This document shows positions 53,689 through 64,000 of a stretch of DNA of 64,000 nucleotides, one piece after another. A program made the position numbers and the translations under genes. Below the pieces are notes generated by a model, which was not told the origin of the DNA, ran no database searches, and worked only from the letters and a program-made list of their open reading frames with translations. This DNA is from Lysobacteraceae bacterium. Its GTDB lineage: Bacteria > Pseudomonadota > Gammaproteobacteria > Nitrococcales > AK92. Position 1 is the stretch's first letter; each line of letters begins with the position of its first letter. The stretch covers positions 28,530-92,529 of the forward strand of contig JAAYIK010000003.1 in the NCBI GenBank assembly GCA_012523465.1, in the 5' to 3' direction.

Positions 53689-54804
53689 ATGACCGCGGAG
53701 CGGCGAGTGGATTCCGTCGAGGAACGGCGGGCCTGGCTGGCCCTGTGGCGCATCCCCGGCATAGGCCCGCAGACGTTTGCCCGGCTGCTGGAGCACTGCG
53801 GCAGCATCGCTCCGGTGTTCTCGCTGCCGCGCGCCGAGCTGCAGCGCCTGCAGCTGCCGCCGGCCATCCAGGATGCGCTGCGCGAGCCGCCCTGGGAGCA
53901 GGCCGAGGCCGATCTGCGCTGGCTGGAGCGGCCCGGACGCCACCTACTTACCTGGGGCGACCCCGGCTATCCGCAACAGCTGCAGGATATTCCCGCCGCG
54001 CCGCCGCTACTGTTCGCGCTCGGCGACCCCGCGCTGCTGCAGCGTCCTCAGCTGGCCATCGTCGGCAGCCGTAATCCCACCGCCGGCGGCGTGCAGATCG
54101 CCGAGCAGTTCGCCGAGCACCTGGCCGCCGCGGGACTCGCCATCACCAGCGGCCTGGCCGAAGGCATCGATGCCGCCGCCCACCGCGGAGCGCTGGCCGG
54201 TGGCGGCGCCACCATCGCCGTCACCGCCACCGGGCTGGATCGGGTCTATCCAGCGCGCAACCGCGACCTGGCCCATGCCATCGCCGAGCGGGGCTGCCTG
54301 GTCTCGGAGTTCCCGCCCGGCACCCCGGCGCGCCGTGACCACTTTCCCCGTCGCAACCGCATCATCTCCGGCCTCGCGCTGGGCACCCTGGTGGTCGAGG
54401 CCGGCGTGCGCAGCGGCTCGCTCATCACCGCCCGCTACACTCTGGAGCAGGGCCGGGAAGTCTTCGCCATCCCCGGCTCCATCCACAATCCCCTCAGCAA
54501 AGGCTGCCACGCGCTGATCCGCAACGGCGCAAAGCTGACTGAGACCATTGACGATATCCTGGACGAGCTGCCCTGGCGCCCGGCCGCTGCCGGCACGCCC
54601 GCAGCGGAGCCTGTCGCCGAGCCCGAGCTCGACGACGATTACCGCCGCCTGCTGGACGCGCTGGGATACGATCCGGTGCCGCTGGAGACGCTGTTGCAAC
54701 GAACTGGATTGACCCCCGCCGAGGTTTCCTCCATGCTGCTTGTTCTGGAACTCAAGGGTCTGGTCAGCGCCGCCCCAGGTGGTCGCTACAGCCGCGCGCA
54801 ATGA
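53689..54804 (+). CDS. dprA: DNA processing protein DprA
   Basis: A 371-aa DprA/Smf. It has an N-terminal SAM-like region, a Rossmann-fold core with IVGSRNPTAGG, ITSGLAEGIDAAAHRGALAG and FPRRNRIISGLALGTLVVEA, and a C-terminal winged helix (about 305-370). DprA guards incoming single-stranded DNA and loads RecA during natural transformation. Presence of the gene does not prove competence. The ATG at 53689 lies 19 bp after the LysM gene and lacks a clear ribosome site, so coupling is likely. Confidence 0.96.
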   Translation: MTAERRVDSVEERRAWLALWRIPGIGPQTFARLLEHCGSIAPVFSLPRAELQRLQLPPAIQDALREPPWEQAEADLRWLERPGRHLLTWGDPGYPQQLQDIPAAPPLLFALGDPALLQRPQLAIVGSRNPTAGGVQIAEQFAEHLAAAGLAITSGLAEGIDAAAHRGALAGGGATIAVTATGLDRVYPARNRDLAHAIAERGCLVSEFPPGTPARRDHFPRRNRIISGLALGTLVVEAGVRSGSLITARYTLEQGREVFAIPGSIHNPLSKGCHALIRNGAKLTETIDDILDELPWRPAAAGTPAAEPVAEPELDDDYRRLLDALGYDPVPLETLLQRTGLTPAEVSSMLLVLELKGLVSAAPGGRYSRAQ

Positions 54805-54837
54805 CCAGCTGAAGACGCTGGAACGAAAGGGCTCTCA

Positions 54838-55311
54838 ATGAAGGAAAGCATGTTCGACGTCTTGATGTATCTGTTTGAGAATTATTTCTACGACGACGAG
54901 CCCCAACCCGACCGTGCCTCCCTCGAATCCGAACTCCACCAGGCCGGCTTCACCAGCAACGAGATCAATATGGCGTTCGACTGGCTGGACGGCCTCGCGC
55001 TCTCGCGGCGGCATACCAGTCCGGCGGCCGACAACAGCCGTGCGCTCCGCGTCTATACCCAGGACGAGATGGCGCGCCTCGATACCGACTGCCGCGGCTT
55101 TCTGCTTTACCTGGAACAGGCCGGCATACTCAGCCCCATCAGCCGGGAGTTGGTCATCGACCGCATCATGGCGCTGGACCACGAGGAGATCGACATCGAG
55201 ACCCTGAAGTGGGTCATCCTCATGGTGTTGCTCGGCCAGCCTGGCGAGGAAGCGGCGCTGGCTTCGATGGAAGATCTGATGTTCGACGGGACGCTGCATT
55301 CCATTCACTAG
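54838..55311 (+). CDS. smg: Smg/DUF494 family protein
   Basis: A 157-aa acidic helical protein of the Smg family. It opens KESMFDVLMYLFENYFYDDE and has FTSNEINMAFDWLDGLALS and VIDRIMALDHEEIDIETLKW. Smg is found between dprA and topA in many gammaproteobacteria, as here. Its function is unknown. Its stop codon lies within a 16-bp perfect palindrome that may be a weak terminator or mark. Confidence 0.92.
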   Translation: MKESMFDVLMYLFENYFYDDEPQPDRASLESELHQAGFTSNEINMAFDWLDGLALSRRHTSPAADNSRALRVYTQDEMARLDTDCRGFLLYLEQAGILSPISRELVIDRIMALDHEEIDIETLKWVILMVLLGQPGEEAALASMEDLMFDGTLHSIH

Positions 55312-55325
55312 CGTCCCGGGACGCT
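55310..55325. repeat. 16-bp palindrome at the smg stop
   Basis: AGCGTCCCGGGACGCT is a perfect palindrome that starts inside the smg stop codon. Such a sequence can form a short hairpin but has no T-run. It separates smg from topA. Confidence 0.4.
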
Positions 55326-55425
55326 CCGTCCCGTTCGCTGTTCAGTCGCGTCGGCGGCTGTAAAACTCCCTTTTTCGACCGCAACTCAGTTGCAAGCCGC
55401 CGGCGCTTGCCGGAAACTCGCGCAC

Positions 55426-57732
55426 ATGAGCAAGAACCTGGTTATCGTCGAATCGCCTGCCAAGGCGCGCACCATCAACAGATACCTCGGCAAGGACTTC
55501 CAGGTCCTCGCCTCGTATGGTCATGTGCGCGACCTGGTCCCCAAGGAAGGCGCTGTCGATCCGCAGAACGGCTTCGCCATGAAATACGAGATCATCGACA
55601 GGAACGCCAAGCATGTCGATGCCATCGCCAAGGCGGCGACGAAGGCGGAAGCCCTTTATCTGGCCACCGACCCCGACCGCGAAGGCGAAGCCATCTCCTG
55701 GCACCTGCTGGAGCTGCTGAAAGAGCGCGGCGTGCTGGAGAACAAGAAGGTTTACCGCGTGGTGTTCCACGAGATCACCAAACGGGCGATTGAGGAGGCT
55801 ATCGCCAATCCGCGCGACATCTCCATGGAGCTGGTCAATGCTCAGCAGGCCCGGCGCGCCCTGGACTACCTGGTCGGCTTCAATCTCTCGCCGCTGCTGT
55901 GGAAGAAGATCCAGACCGGGCTGTCGGCCGGCCGCGTGCAAAGCCCGGCGCTACGGCTCATCGTCGAACGCGAGATCGAGATCGAGAATTTCAAGCCGCG
56001 CGAGTACTGGTCGGTGCTTGCCGACGCCAACGCCGCCGGCCAGGACTTCAGCGCCAAGCTGCACACTCTGAACGGCGAGCGGGTGGAGCAGTTCACCATC
56101 ACCACCGCCGAGCAGGCCGCGGCAGCCGAGAAGACCCTCGCCGAGGCTGCCCAGGGCAAGCTGCGCGTGCTCAAGGTCGAGAAGAAGCAGCGCCGCCGCT
56201 TCCCGGCGCCGCCCTTCACCACCTCCACCCTGCAGCAAGAGGCCGCGCGCAAGCTTGGCTTCTCGGCCCAGCGCACCATGCGCATCGCCCAGCAGCTGTA
56301 CGAAGGCCTGCGCACGGGCGATTCCACCGAGGGTCTGATCACCTACATGCGCACCGACTCGGTGAACCTGTCGCAGGAAGCCATCGCGGAGATGCGCCAG
56401 CTCATTGCCGAACGGTTCGGGGCGGACAAGCTGCCGCCGCAGCCGCAGATCTACCGGACCAAATCCAAAAACGCCCAGGAAGCGCACGAGGCCATTCGCC
56501 CCACCTCGATCCGCAACGAGCCGGCCCTGGTCAGACCCCACATGACCGAGGACCAGTACAAGCTGTACGAGCTGATCTGGAAGCGTAGCATCGCCTGCCA
56601 GATGATCCATGCCACCATCGATACCGTGAGCATCGATCTGGCAGCCGGCGATGAGCGCCACATCTTTCGCGCCACCGGCTCGACCATCGCCGATCCTGGC
56701 TTCATGACGGTTTATCAGGAAGGCCAGGACGACGGTAAAAGCGCCGACGGCGACCGCATCCTGCCACCGATGAAGGAAGGCGACCAGGTGGATCTCAAGG
56801 CGATTCGCACCGAGCAGCACTTCACCGAGCCGCCGCCGCGCTACACCGAGGCCAGCCTGGTGCGGGCGCTGGAGGAATACGGCATCGGCCGGCCTTCCAC
56901 CTACGCCACCATCATCTCGACACTGTTGCAGCGCAACTACGTCACGCTGGAGTCGCGGCGCTTCCGGCCCACCGACATCGGCCGGGTGGTGAACAAATTC
57001 CTTACCGAGCACTTCGATCAGTACGTCGACTACGACTTCACCGCGCGCCTGGAAGACGAGCTCGACGCCATCTCCCGCGGCGAGCGGGAATGGATTCCGC
57101 TGATGGAAGAGTTCTGGGTCCCCTTCCGCACCCGGGTGGAGGAAAAATCCAAGGTCTCGCGCGACGAGGTGGTCCAGAGCCGGGAGCTGGGCATCGACCC
57201 CAAGACCGGCAAGACGGTCAGCGTGCGTCTGGGCCGCTACGGGCCTTACGTGCAGCTGGGCAGCAAAGACGACCCCGAGAAACCCCGCTTTGCCAGCCTG
57301 CGCGAGGGCCAGAGCATGGAGACCATCACCCTGGAAGAAGCGCTGCCGCTGTTCGACCTGCCGCGCGACCTGGGCACCACCCCCGAGGGCGAGCCCATCC
57401 AGGTCAACATCGGTCGCTTCGGCCCCTACGTACGCTACGGCAAGAACTACGTCTCCATCCGCGACGACGATCCCTACACCATTACCCGGGAACGAGCCCT
57501 GGAGCTGATCCGTGCCAAGCAGGAGGCCGACGCCAACCGCGTCATCCAGGACTTCGACGGCAAGGTGCAGGTGCTGCGCGGCCGCTACGGTCCTTACATC
57601 ACCGACGGCACCAAGAATGCCCGCGTCCCCAAGGATCGGGAGCCCGAGAGCCTGACGCTGGAGGAATGCCTAGCGCTGCTGGAGAAGGCCCCGGCGCGAC
57701 GTGCTGGCAGCCGCCGCAGAAGCCAGTCGTAG
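55426..57732 (+). CDS. topA: DNA topoisomerase I (type IA), zinc-finger-free form
   Basis: A 768-aa enzyme that relaxes negative supercoils. The Toprim domain begins VIVESPAKARTINRYLGKDF and holds ATDPDREGEAISWHL; the catalytic Tyr is in LITYMRTDSVNLSQEAI (about residue 309). The C-terminal third lacks the Cys4 zinc ribbons of the E. coli enzyme. In their place are three Toprim-C repeats, each with a G-R-[YF]-G-P-Y motif (LGRYGPYVQLG, IGRFGPYVRYG, RGRYGPYITDG). The ATG at 55426 gives the family start MSKNLVIVESPAKA; the ribosome site is poor. It lies 8 bp before tsaC. Confidence 0.96.
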   Translation: MSKNLVIVESPAKARTINRYLGKDFQVLASYGHVRDLVPKEGAVDPQNGFAMKYEIIDRNAKHVDAIAKAATKAEALYLATDPDREGEAISWHLLELLKERGVLENKKVYRVVFHEITKRAIEEAIANPRDISMELVNAQQARRALDYLVGFNLSPLLWKKIQTGLSAGRVQSPALRLIVEREIEIENFKPREYWSVLADANAAGQDFSAKLHTLNGERVEQFTITTAEQAAAAEKTLAEAAQGKLRVLKVEKKQRRRFPAPPFTTSTLQQEAARKLGFSAQRTMRIAQQLYEGLRTGDSTEGLITYMRTDSVNLSQEAIAEMRQLIAERFGADKLPPQPQIYRTKSKNAQEAHEAIRPTSIRNEPALVRPHMTEDQYKLYELIWKRSIACQMIHATIDTVSIDLAAGDERHIFRATGSTIADPGFMTVYQEGQDDGKSADGDRILPPMKEGDQVDLKAIRTEQHFTEPPPRYTEASLVRALEEYGIGRPSTYATIISTLLQRNYVTLESRRFRPTDIGRVVNKFLTEHFDQYVDYDFTARLEDELDAISRGEREWIPLMEEFWVPFRTRVEEKSKVSRDEVVQSRELGIDPKTGKTVSVRLGRYGPYVQLGSKDDPEKPRFASLREGQSMETITLEEALPLFDLPRDLGTTPEGEPIQVNIGRFGPYVRYGKNYVSIRDDDPYTITRERALELIRAKQEADANRVIQDFDGKVQVLRGRYGPYITDGTKNARVPKDREPESLTLEECLALLEKAPARRAGSRRRSQS

Positions 57733-57740
57733 CTCGGCCC

Positions 57741-59223
<1,483 letters not shown>

Positions 59224-59295
59224 GCTGCCAGCTGCGGCTGGCGGCGCGGCCGGTCGCAGCTCATACTTTCCACGACCCGTTCATGGAGTGAACGC

Positions 59296-59766
59296 ATGCG
59301 CTTTCTGTTGCCGCTCTTGAGCCTGATTCTCCTGCTGCCCGGCTGCGCCTTGTGGCAGCAACGGTTGCAGGAACCGACCATCAGCCTGGTCGGGCTGGAA
59401 ATTCGCGAGCTCGGGCTGCTGCGACAGCGCTACGCGCTTACCCTCAACGTGCAAAATCCCAACGCCGTCACCCTGCCCGTGCGCGGCTTGCGCTATGGCG
59501 TGCACCTCGGCGGGGAGCAGTTCGCCACCGGCGTCAGCCCCCAGGCTTTCACGGTGCCCGCCTACGGTGAAACTGACATCGAAGTGGAAATGACCACCAA
59601 CCTGCTCACCGTGCTGAGCAAGATCCAGGCGCTGCTGGCAGGCACCCAGGAAAGCATCGAATACCAGCTATCCGGCGCCCTGGAAGTTGACCTGCCCTTC
59701 GTCGGCGCCGTCCCGTTCAGCAACAAGGGCGTCTTTCGCCTGACGACCGCGCCCGCGCAGCGCTAG
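59296..59766 (+). CDS. LEA14/WHy-domain lipoprotein
   Basis: A 156-aa lipoprotein with a signal peptide ending in LLPGC (Cys about residue 17) and a single LEA2/WHy domain (about 27-150). The domain shows TISLVGLEIRELGLLRQRYA, LTLNVQNPNAVTLPVRGLRY and the late strand ALEVDLPFVGAVPFS. Bacterial LEA14-like lipoproteins are common next to housekeeping genes; stress protection has been suggested but is not shown. The stop shares the palindrome CTAG (59763-59766) with the stop of the convergent topoisomerase gene. Confidence 0.88.
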   Translation: MRFLLPLLSLILLLPGCALWQQRLQEPTISLVGLEIRELGLLRQRYALTLNVQNPNAVTLPVRGLRYGVHLGGEQFATGVSPQAFTVPAYGETDIEVEMTTNLLTVLSKIQALLAGTQESIEYQLSGALEVDLPFVGAVPFSNKGVFRLTTAPAQR

Positions 59767-60803
59767 CGGCTTGCCTGCAGCAGCCACAGCAGGGCGCGCT
59801 CAGCAGGGGCAAGCCCGTCGCCCCCGTCATCGAGTCGGCAGAGGGCGAAGAAGCGACCCGCCCGATAGCACTCGGCGATGGCGGGGTGAACGTAGTGGCG
59901 GCGGCAGACCGCGACCGTGTTCCCTAGCCGCCGGGCGGCGCAATCGACGGCCGTGCGCAGGCGCTGCTCCGCCTCGGCCGCGGTCCCAGGCGGCGGCAGC
60001 TTGTGCAGCGCCTCCACCACGGCGACGCTGCCGCCCCAGGTACGAAAGCATTTGGCCGTGAACGGCTGTCCGGTGACCTCGGCCAGATAGGCGTTGACAT
60101 CGGCCGAGTCGATGCCGTGCCGCTGCTTGGCCTCGTCGACATACTGGAACAGTTCCTGGCCGGGTAGCTCCTGGCAGCGGCGGATGAGGCCGGCCAGGCG
60201 ACGGTCGCGCAGGGTGAGCGTGTGCTGCTTGCCGGACTTGCCACGGAACTCGAAGCGGATCCGTGACCCGGCCAAATCCAGATGCCGGCTGCGCAGCGTG
60301 GTCAGGCCGAACGAATCGTTGCGCTTGGCGTATTCGGCATTGCCGACCCGGACCAAGGTCAGATCCAGCAGCCGCACCACCAGTGCCAGAATCCGCTCGC
60401 GACCCAGCCCGCGCTGACCGAGATCGCTCTCCAGCCGCGCCCGCAGCCCGGGCAGTGCCTGCCCGAACGCCGGCATCTGGTGGAAGATCCCCGCCGCGCG
60501 CTGAGCGCTCCAGCGCGGGTGGTAGATGTACTGCTTGCGCCCCTTGCCATCGCGACCGGTGGCAAGCAGATGGCCGTTGCGGTAGGGCGAGATCCAGACG
60601 TCCTCCCAGGCCGGCGGAATCCGCAGCGAGCGGATCCAGGCCCGCTGCTCCGGGGCCTCGACCAGCCGGCCGTCGGCATGGTGGTAGCTGAACCCTCTGC
60701 CGCAGCGGCGCCGCCGGTAGCCGGGCACGTCATCGCTGACGTAACGCAGCTGCGCCAGCGACGCGGCCTGTGCTGGATCCAGCTGGACGGCGGCAACGGA
60801 CAC
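59763..60803 (-). CDS. DNA topoisomerase IB (poxvirus type)
   Basis: A 346-aa bacterial type IB topoisomerase, which relaxes supercoils of both signs through a 3' phosphotyrosine. An N-terminal small domain holds GYRRRRCGRGFSYHHADGRL and IPPAWEDVWISPYRNGHLLA; the catalytic domain has LVRVGNAEYAKRNDSFGLTT, FRGKSGKQHTLTLRDRRLAG and the active Tyr in CRRHYVHPAIAECY near the end. The GTG at 60803 is chosen with GAGG upstream and the family start shortly after; the frame is open further. It stands alone and is convergent with the LEA14-like gene. TopIB is patchy in bacteria. Confidence 0.93.
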   Translation of the reverse strand: MSVAAVQLDPAQAASLAQLRYVSDDVPGYRRRRCGRGFSYHHADGRLVEAPEQRAWIRSLRIPPAWEDVWISPYRNGHLLATGRDGKGRKQYIYHPRWSAQRAAGIFHQMPAFGQALPGLRARLESDLGQRGLGRERILALVVRLLDLTLVRVGNAEYAKRNDSFGLTTLRSRHLDLAGSRIRFEFRGKSGKQHTLTLRDRRLAGLIRRCQELPGQELFQYVDEAKQRHGIDSADVNAYLAEVTGQPFTAKCFRTWGGSVAVVEALHKLPPPGTAAEAEQRLRTAVDCAARRLGNTVAVCRRHYVHPAIAECYRAGRFFALCRLDDGGDGLAPAERALLWLLQASR

Positions 60804-61129
60804 GGCAAGCACCCTCTTGCTGCGGCCAGGAAAGCTCGTCCTCTCAAGATGGGGGGCCGGCTCCAGCGACGCCAACCGCGCAGGGCATCGCCGCCGGCCT
60901 GCCCTGCCCGCACGGCAGCCGAGGCGACATTGCGGCCTTTCCGACGCCGATGCTATATGATTGCCAAGGGCTCGCCCCAACCTTCGGTGAGCTCCGACTT
61001 GCCCCAACAATAGGCAACAACGGCCACAAGGAAATGAGCCTGCCGGGGAACCGCCCAAAAAGCGGTTCGCCGGCGATCGCGAATCGTGCTCGCCTACCCG
61101 GCGGCTGATTTCGTGGCAGAGGAGGAAGA
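60804..61129. other. Intergenic region before aceE
   Basis: About 325 bp between divergent topoisomerase IB and aceE, with no convincing gene. A possible aceE promoter is TTGCGG (60931-60936) with TATATG (60955-60960), 18 bp apart. No PdhR-type palindrome is seen. The last bases give a strong ribosome site, GAGGAGG, before the aceE ATG. Confidence 0.45.
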
Positions 61130-63793
61130 ATGGCGACTGTACTCCACCAGGACATCGACCCGCAGGAAACGCGGGAATGGCTGGACGCGCTGGAAGCGCT
61201 GATCGAGGCCGAAGGGCCCGAGCGGGCGCACTACCTGCTCGAAGCCCTGATCGACAAGGCCCGTCGACGCGGCGTCGACGCCCCCTTCAAGGCAACCACC
61301 GCCTATCTCAACACCATCCCGGCCGACAAGCAGGTCCGCTCCCCCGGGGACCATGACCTGGAGTGGCGGATCCGCTCGCTGATCCGCTGGAACGCTATGG
61401 CCATGGTGGTGAAAGCCAACCGAGAGCACGACGGTATCGGCGGCCACATCGCCAGCTTCGCGTCCAGCGCCACGCTGTACGACGTCGGCTTCAACCATTT
61501 CTGGCGCGCACCTAGCGAGGACCATGGTGGCGACCTGATTTACATTCAGGGCCATTCCTCCCCCGGCATCTACGCCCGCGCCTTCCTGGAAGGGCGTATC
61601 ACTGAAGAGCAGCTGCACAACTTCCGCACCGAGGTCAGCGGCAAGGGGATTTCGTCCTATCCCCACCCCTGGCTGATGCCCGATTTCTGGCAGTTCCCCA
61701 CCGTCTCCATGGGACTGGGGCCGATCATGGGCATCTATCAGGCCCGCTTCATGAAGTACTTGCACAACCGCGGGCTGATCGACGCCAAGGACCGCAAGGT
61801 CTGGGTGTTCTGCGGCGACGGCGAGATGGACGAGCCGGAAGCGCTGGGTGCCATCGGCCTGGCCGCACGCGAGCAGCTGGACAACCTAATCTTCGTCATC
61901 AACTGCAACCTGCAGCGGCTAGACGGCCCGGTGCGTGGCAACGGCAAGATCATCCAGGAGCTGGAGGGCACCTTCCGCGGCGCCGGCTGGAACGTCATTA
62001 AGGTCATCTGGGGCTCGTACTGGGATCCGCTGCTGCTGCAGGACACCCACGGCCTGCTGCGCAAGCGCATGGAGGAATGCGTCGACGGCGAGTACCAGAA
62101 CTACAAGGCCAAGGGCGGCAAGTACACCCGCGAGCACTTCTTCGGCAAGTATCCGGAGCTGGCCGCGATGGTCGCCAACCTGTCCGACGATGACATCTGG
62201 CGGCTCAACCGCGGCGGGCATGACCCGCACAAGATCTATGCCGCCTACCATGCGGCGGTGAACCACAAGGGACAGCCCACCGTCATCCTCGCCAAGACCG
62301 TCAAGGGCTACGGCATGGGCGAGGCCGGCGAAGGGCAGAACATCACCCACCAGCAGAAAAAGATGGGCGAGGACGCGTTGCGGGCGTTCCGCGACCGCTT
62401 CCGCATCCCCATTTCCGACGATCAGATCAAGGATGCGCCTTTCTACCGGCCCCCCGAGGACAGCCCGGAAATCCGCTACATGCGGGAGCGGCGCAAGGCC
62501 TTGGGCGGCTACCTGCCGGTGCGTCGGAGCGACTGGGCGCCGCCGCTGGAGGTGCCACCGCTGTCGGCCTTCGAGCTGCTGCTGCAGGGCACCGGCGAGC
62601 GGGAAATGTCCACCACCATGGCCTTCGTCCGCATCCTGTCCACCCTGCTGCGCGACAAGACCATCGGCAAGTACATCGTGCCCATCGTCCCCGACGAGGC
62701 GCGCACCTTCGGCATGGAGGGGCTGTTCCGTCAGTACGGCATCTACTCCGCCGTGGGCCAGCTGTATGAGCCGCAGGACGCCGACCAGCTCATGTTCTAC
62801 AAGGAGGACAAGAAGGGGCAGGTGCTGCAGGAAGGCATCACCGAAGCCGGCGCCATGTCGTCCTGGATCGCTGCCGGCACGGCCTACGCCAATCATGGCG
62901 TGCCCACCATTCCCTTCTATGCCTTCTACTCGATGTTCGGCTTCCAGCGCGTGGGCGACCTCGCCTGGGCGGCGGCCGACGCCCGCACCCGCGGCTTCCT
63001 CATGGGCGGCACCGCCGGCCGCACCACGCTGAACGGCGAAGGGCTGCAGCACCAGGATGGCCATAGCCACATCCTGGCCTCGGTCATTCCCAACTGCATC
63101 TCCTACGATCCCACCTTCGCCTACGAGATGGCGGTGATCATCCAGGACGGGCTGCGGCGGATGTACCAGGAGCGCGAGAGCGTCTTCTACTACATCACCA
63201 TGATGAACGAGAACTACCCTCATCCGCCGATGCCGGAAGGCGCGGAGGACGGTATCCGGCGCGGCATGTACCTGTTCCGCGAAGGCGGCGAGGGTCCGCT
63301 CAAGGTGCAGCTGATGGGCTCTGGCACCATCCTACGCGAGGTGATCGCCGCCGCCGACCTGCTGCGGGAAGACTGGGGCGTCGAAGCCGACATCTGGAGC
63401 TGCACCTCGTTCACCGAACTGCGCCGCGACGGCATCGACTGCGAGCGCTGGAACATGCTCAACCCGGAAGCCGAGCCACGCCAACCCTGGGTGGCCCGCT
63501 GCCTGCAAGGCAGGGAAGGTCCGGCCATCGCCGCCACGGACTACATCCGGGCCTTCGCCGATCAGATCCGGCCTTACCTGGATCGGCGCTACGTTGCTCT
63601 TGGCACCGATGGCTTCGGTCGCTCGGACACCCGCGAAGCGCTGCGGGCGTTCTTCGAGGTCGACCGCTACTTCGTCACCGTCGCTGCGCTCAAGGCGCTT
63701 GCTGATGACGGCAAGCTGCCCGCCAGCAAGGTAGCGGAAGCCATCAAGAAATACGGTATCGATCCGGCCAAGCCGAATCCGGCAACCGTCTGA
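61130..63793 (+). CDS. aceE: Pyruvate dehydrogenase E1, homodimeric
   Basis: An 887-aa thiamine diphosphate enzyme of the homodimeric type found in gammaproteobacteria. Visible are GHIASFASSATLYDVGFNHF, the ThDP/Mg motif FCGDGEMDEPEALGAIGLAA with INCNLQRLDGPVRGN (about 230-270), the Mg-loop AGEGQNITHQQKKMGEDALR, and the C-terminal transketolase half with GFQRVGDLAWAAADARTRGF. It decarboxylates pyruvate and acetylates the lipoyl groups of AceF, whose gene starts 80 bp downstream. Length and motifs are normal. Confidence 0.97.
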   Translation: MATVLHQDIDPQETREWLDALEALIEAEGPERAHYLLEALIDKARRRGVDAPFKATTAYLNTIPADKQVRSPGDHDLEWRIRSLIRWNAMAMVVKANREHDGIGGHIASFASSATLYDVGFNHFWRAPSEDHGGDLIYIQGHSSPGIYARAFLEGRITEEQLHNFRTEVSGKGISSYPHPWLMPDFWQFPTVSMGLGPIMGIYQARFMKYLHNRGLIDAKDRKVWVFCGDGEMDEPEALGAIGLAAREQLDNLIFVINCNLQRLDGPVRGNGKIIQELEGTFRGAGWNVIKVIWGSYWDPLLLQDTHGLLRKRMEECVDGEYQNYKAKGGKYTREHFFGKYPELAAMVANLSDDDIWRLNRGGHDPHKIYAAYHAAVNHKGQPTVILAKTVKGYGMGEAGEGQNITHQQKKMGEDALRAFRDRFRIPISDDQIKDAPFYRPPEDSPEIRYMRERRKALGGYLPVRRSDWAPPLEVPPLSAFELLLQGTGEREMSTTMAFVRILSTLLRDKTIGKYIVPIVPDEARTFGMEGLFRQYGIYSAVGQLYEPQDADQLMFYKEDKKGQVLQEGITEAGAMSSWIAAGTAYANHGVPTIPFYAFYSMFGFQRVGDLAWAAADARTRGFLMGGTAGRTTLNGEGLQHQDGHSHILASVIPNCISYDPTFAYEMAVIIQDGLRRMYQERESVFYYITMMNENYPHPPMPEGAEDGIRRGMYLFREGGEGPLKVQLMGSGTILREVIAAADLLREDWGVEADIWSCTSFTELRRDGIDCERWNMLNPEAEPRQPWVARCLQGREGPAIAATDYIRAFADQIRPYLDRRYVALGTDGFGRSDTREALRAFFEVDRYFVTVAALKALADDGKLPASKVAEAIKKYGIDPAKPNPATV

Positions 63794-63873
63794 TCGAGTC
63801 GACCGCCGCCGGCTGCGGGCCGCCCTGGCCCGTGGCCGCGCGCAGTTTCCGTGTTAGAGCAAAAGGATAGGGA

Positions 63874-64000
63874 ATGGCAGAACTCATCGAGCTGAAGGTT
63901 CCGGACATCGGCGACTTCGAAGACGTCACCGTCATCGAAGTGCTGATCCAGCCCGGCGATACCGTCGCGAAAGAACAGTCGCTCATCACCCTCGAGAGCG
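63874..64000 (+). CDS. aceF: Pyruvate dehydrogenase E2 AceF, partial (3' end outside window)
   Basis: The first 42 codons of dihydrolipoyl acetyltransferase. It starts AELIELKVPDIGDFEDVTVI, the opening of the first lipoyl domain, and reaches QSLITLES just before the lipoyl Lys. AAAGGAT lies 5-6 nt before the ATG at 63874. It belongs to an aceE-aceF operon. The rest lies past the right edge. Confidence 0.95.
   Translation, partial: MAELIELKVPDIGDFEDVTVIEVLIQPGDTVAKEQSLITLES

Overview
The window is GC-rich, densely coded bacterial chromosome. Gene content and order point to a gammaproteobacterium: hisB-A-F-I-E joined to tatABC, def-fmt-rsmB-ntrYX-trkAH, LysM-dprA-smg-topA-tsaC-hemF, homodimeric aceE, and the AcnD/PrpF type of methylcitrate cycle. 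The genus cannot be told from the sequence. No insertion sequence, prophage, integron or CRISPR array is visible. There is one tRNA gene (Gly, CCC anticodon) and one strong candidate regulatory sRNA.

Layout. (1) 1-3.1 kb: a MotA/TolQ-like and MotB-like pair on the minus strand, divergent from two lipoprotein genes (DUF4398 and DUF4398-OmpA), probably an energised envelope complex. (2) 3.1-13.1 kb: a DksA-like protein, tex, a fused 5-oxoprolinase with an MFS transporter, a NYN-LOTUS protein overlapping a thioesterase of mosaic composition. (3) 13.1-18.2 kb: a perfect FNR-type box before a frameshifted DUF6351 lipoprotein gene, then thiS-thiG, tRNA-Gly, a rhomboid that has lost its catalytic residues, and ytfJ. 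(4) 18.2-27.9 kb: the propionate region, with prpD, a GntR regulator with paired operators, acnD, prpF, prpC, prpB and an acuI-like reductase. (5) 28-33.7 kb: lpd-sucB-sucA (2-oxoglutarate dehydrogenase). (6) 34.3-41.3 kb: a PilZ-like protein, then tatC-B-A, hisE-I-F-A, a hisH remnant, hisB and dtd in one minus-strand run. (7) 41.3-42.5 kb: a GacA-type box, an Rsm/Csr-type sRNA and an LpxL-family acyltransferase. (8) 42.5-52.5 kb: trkH, trkA, an NtrX-like regulator with a degenerate AAA+ domain, an NtrY-like kinase, a DUF4390 gene, rsmB, fmt, def. (9) 52.6-64 kb: LysM protein, dprA, smg, topA, tsaC, hemF, a LEA14-like lipoprotein, topoisomerase IB, aceE and the start of aceF.

How it fits together. 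The central metabolic genes (PDH, OGDH, methylcitrate cycle) feed acetyl-CoA, succinyl-CoA and propionyl-CoA flow; acuI beside prpBC suggests that acrylyl-CoA also drains into propionate metabolism. The most notable items are the undescribed sRNA locus at about 41.31-41.56 kb (GacA palindrome, GGA hairpins, terminator), the loss of hisH from an otherwise ordered his operon, and three proteins that keep their fold but seem to have lost catalytic residues or coding integrity (rhomboid, NtrX-like, DUF6351).
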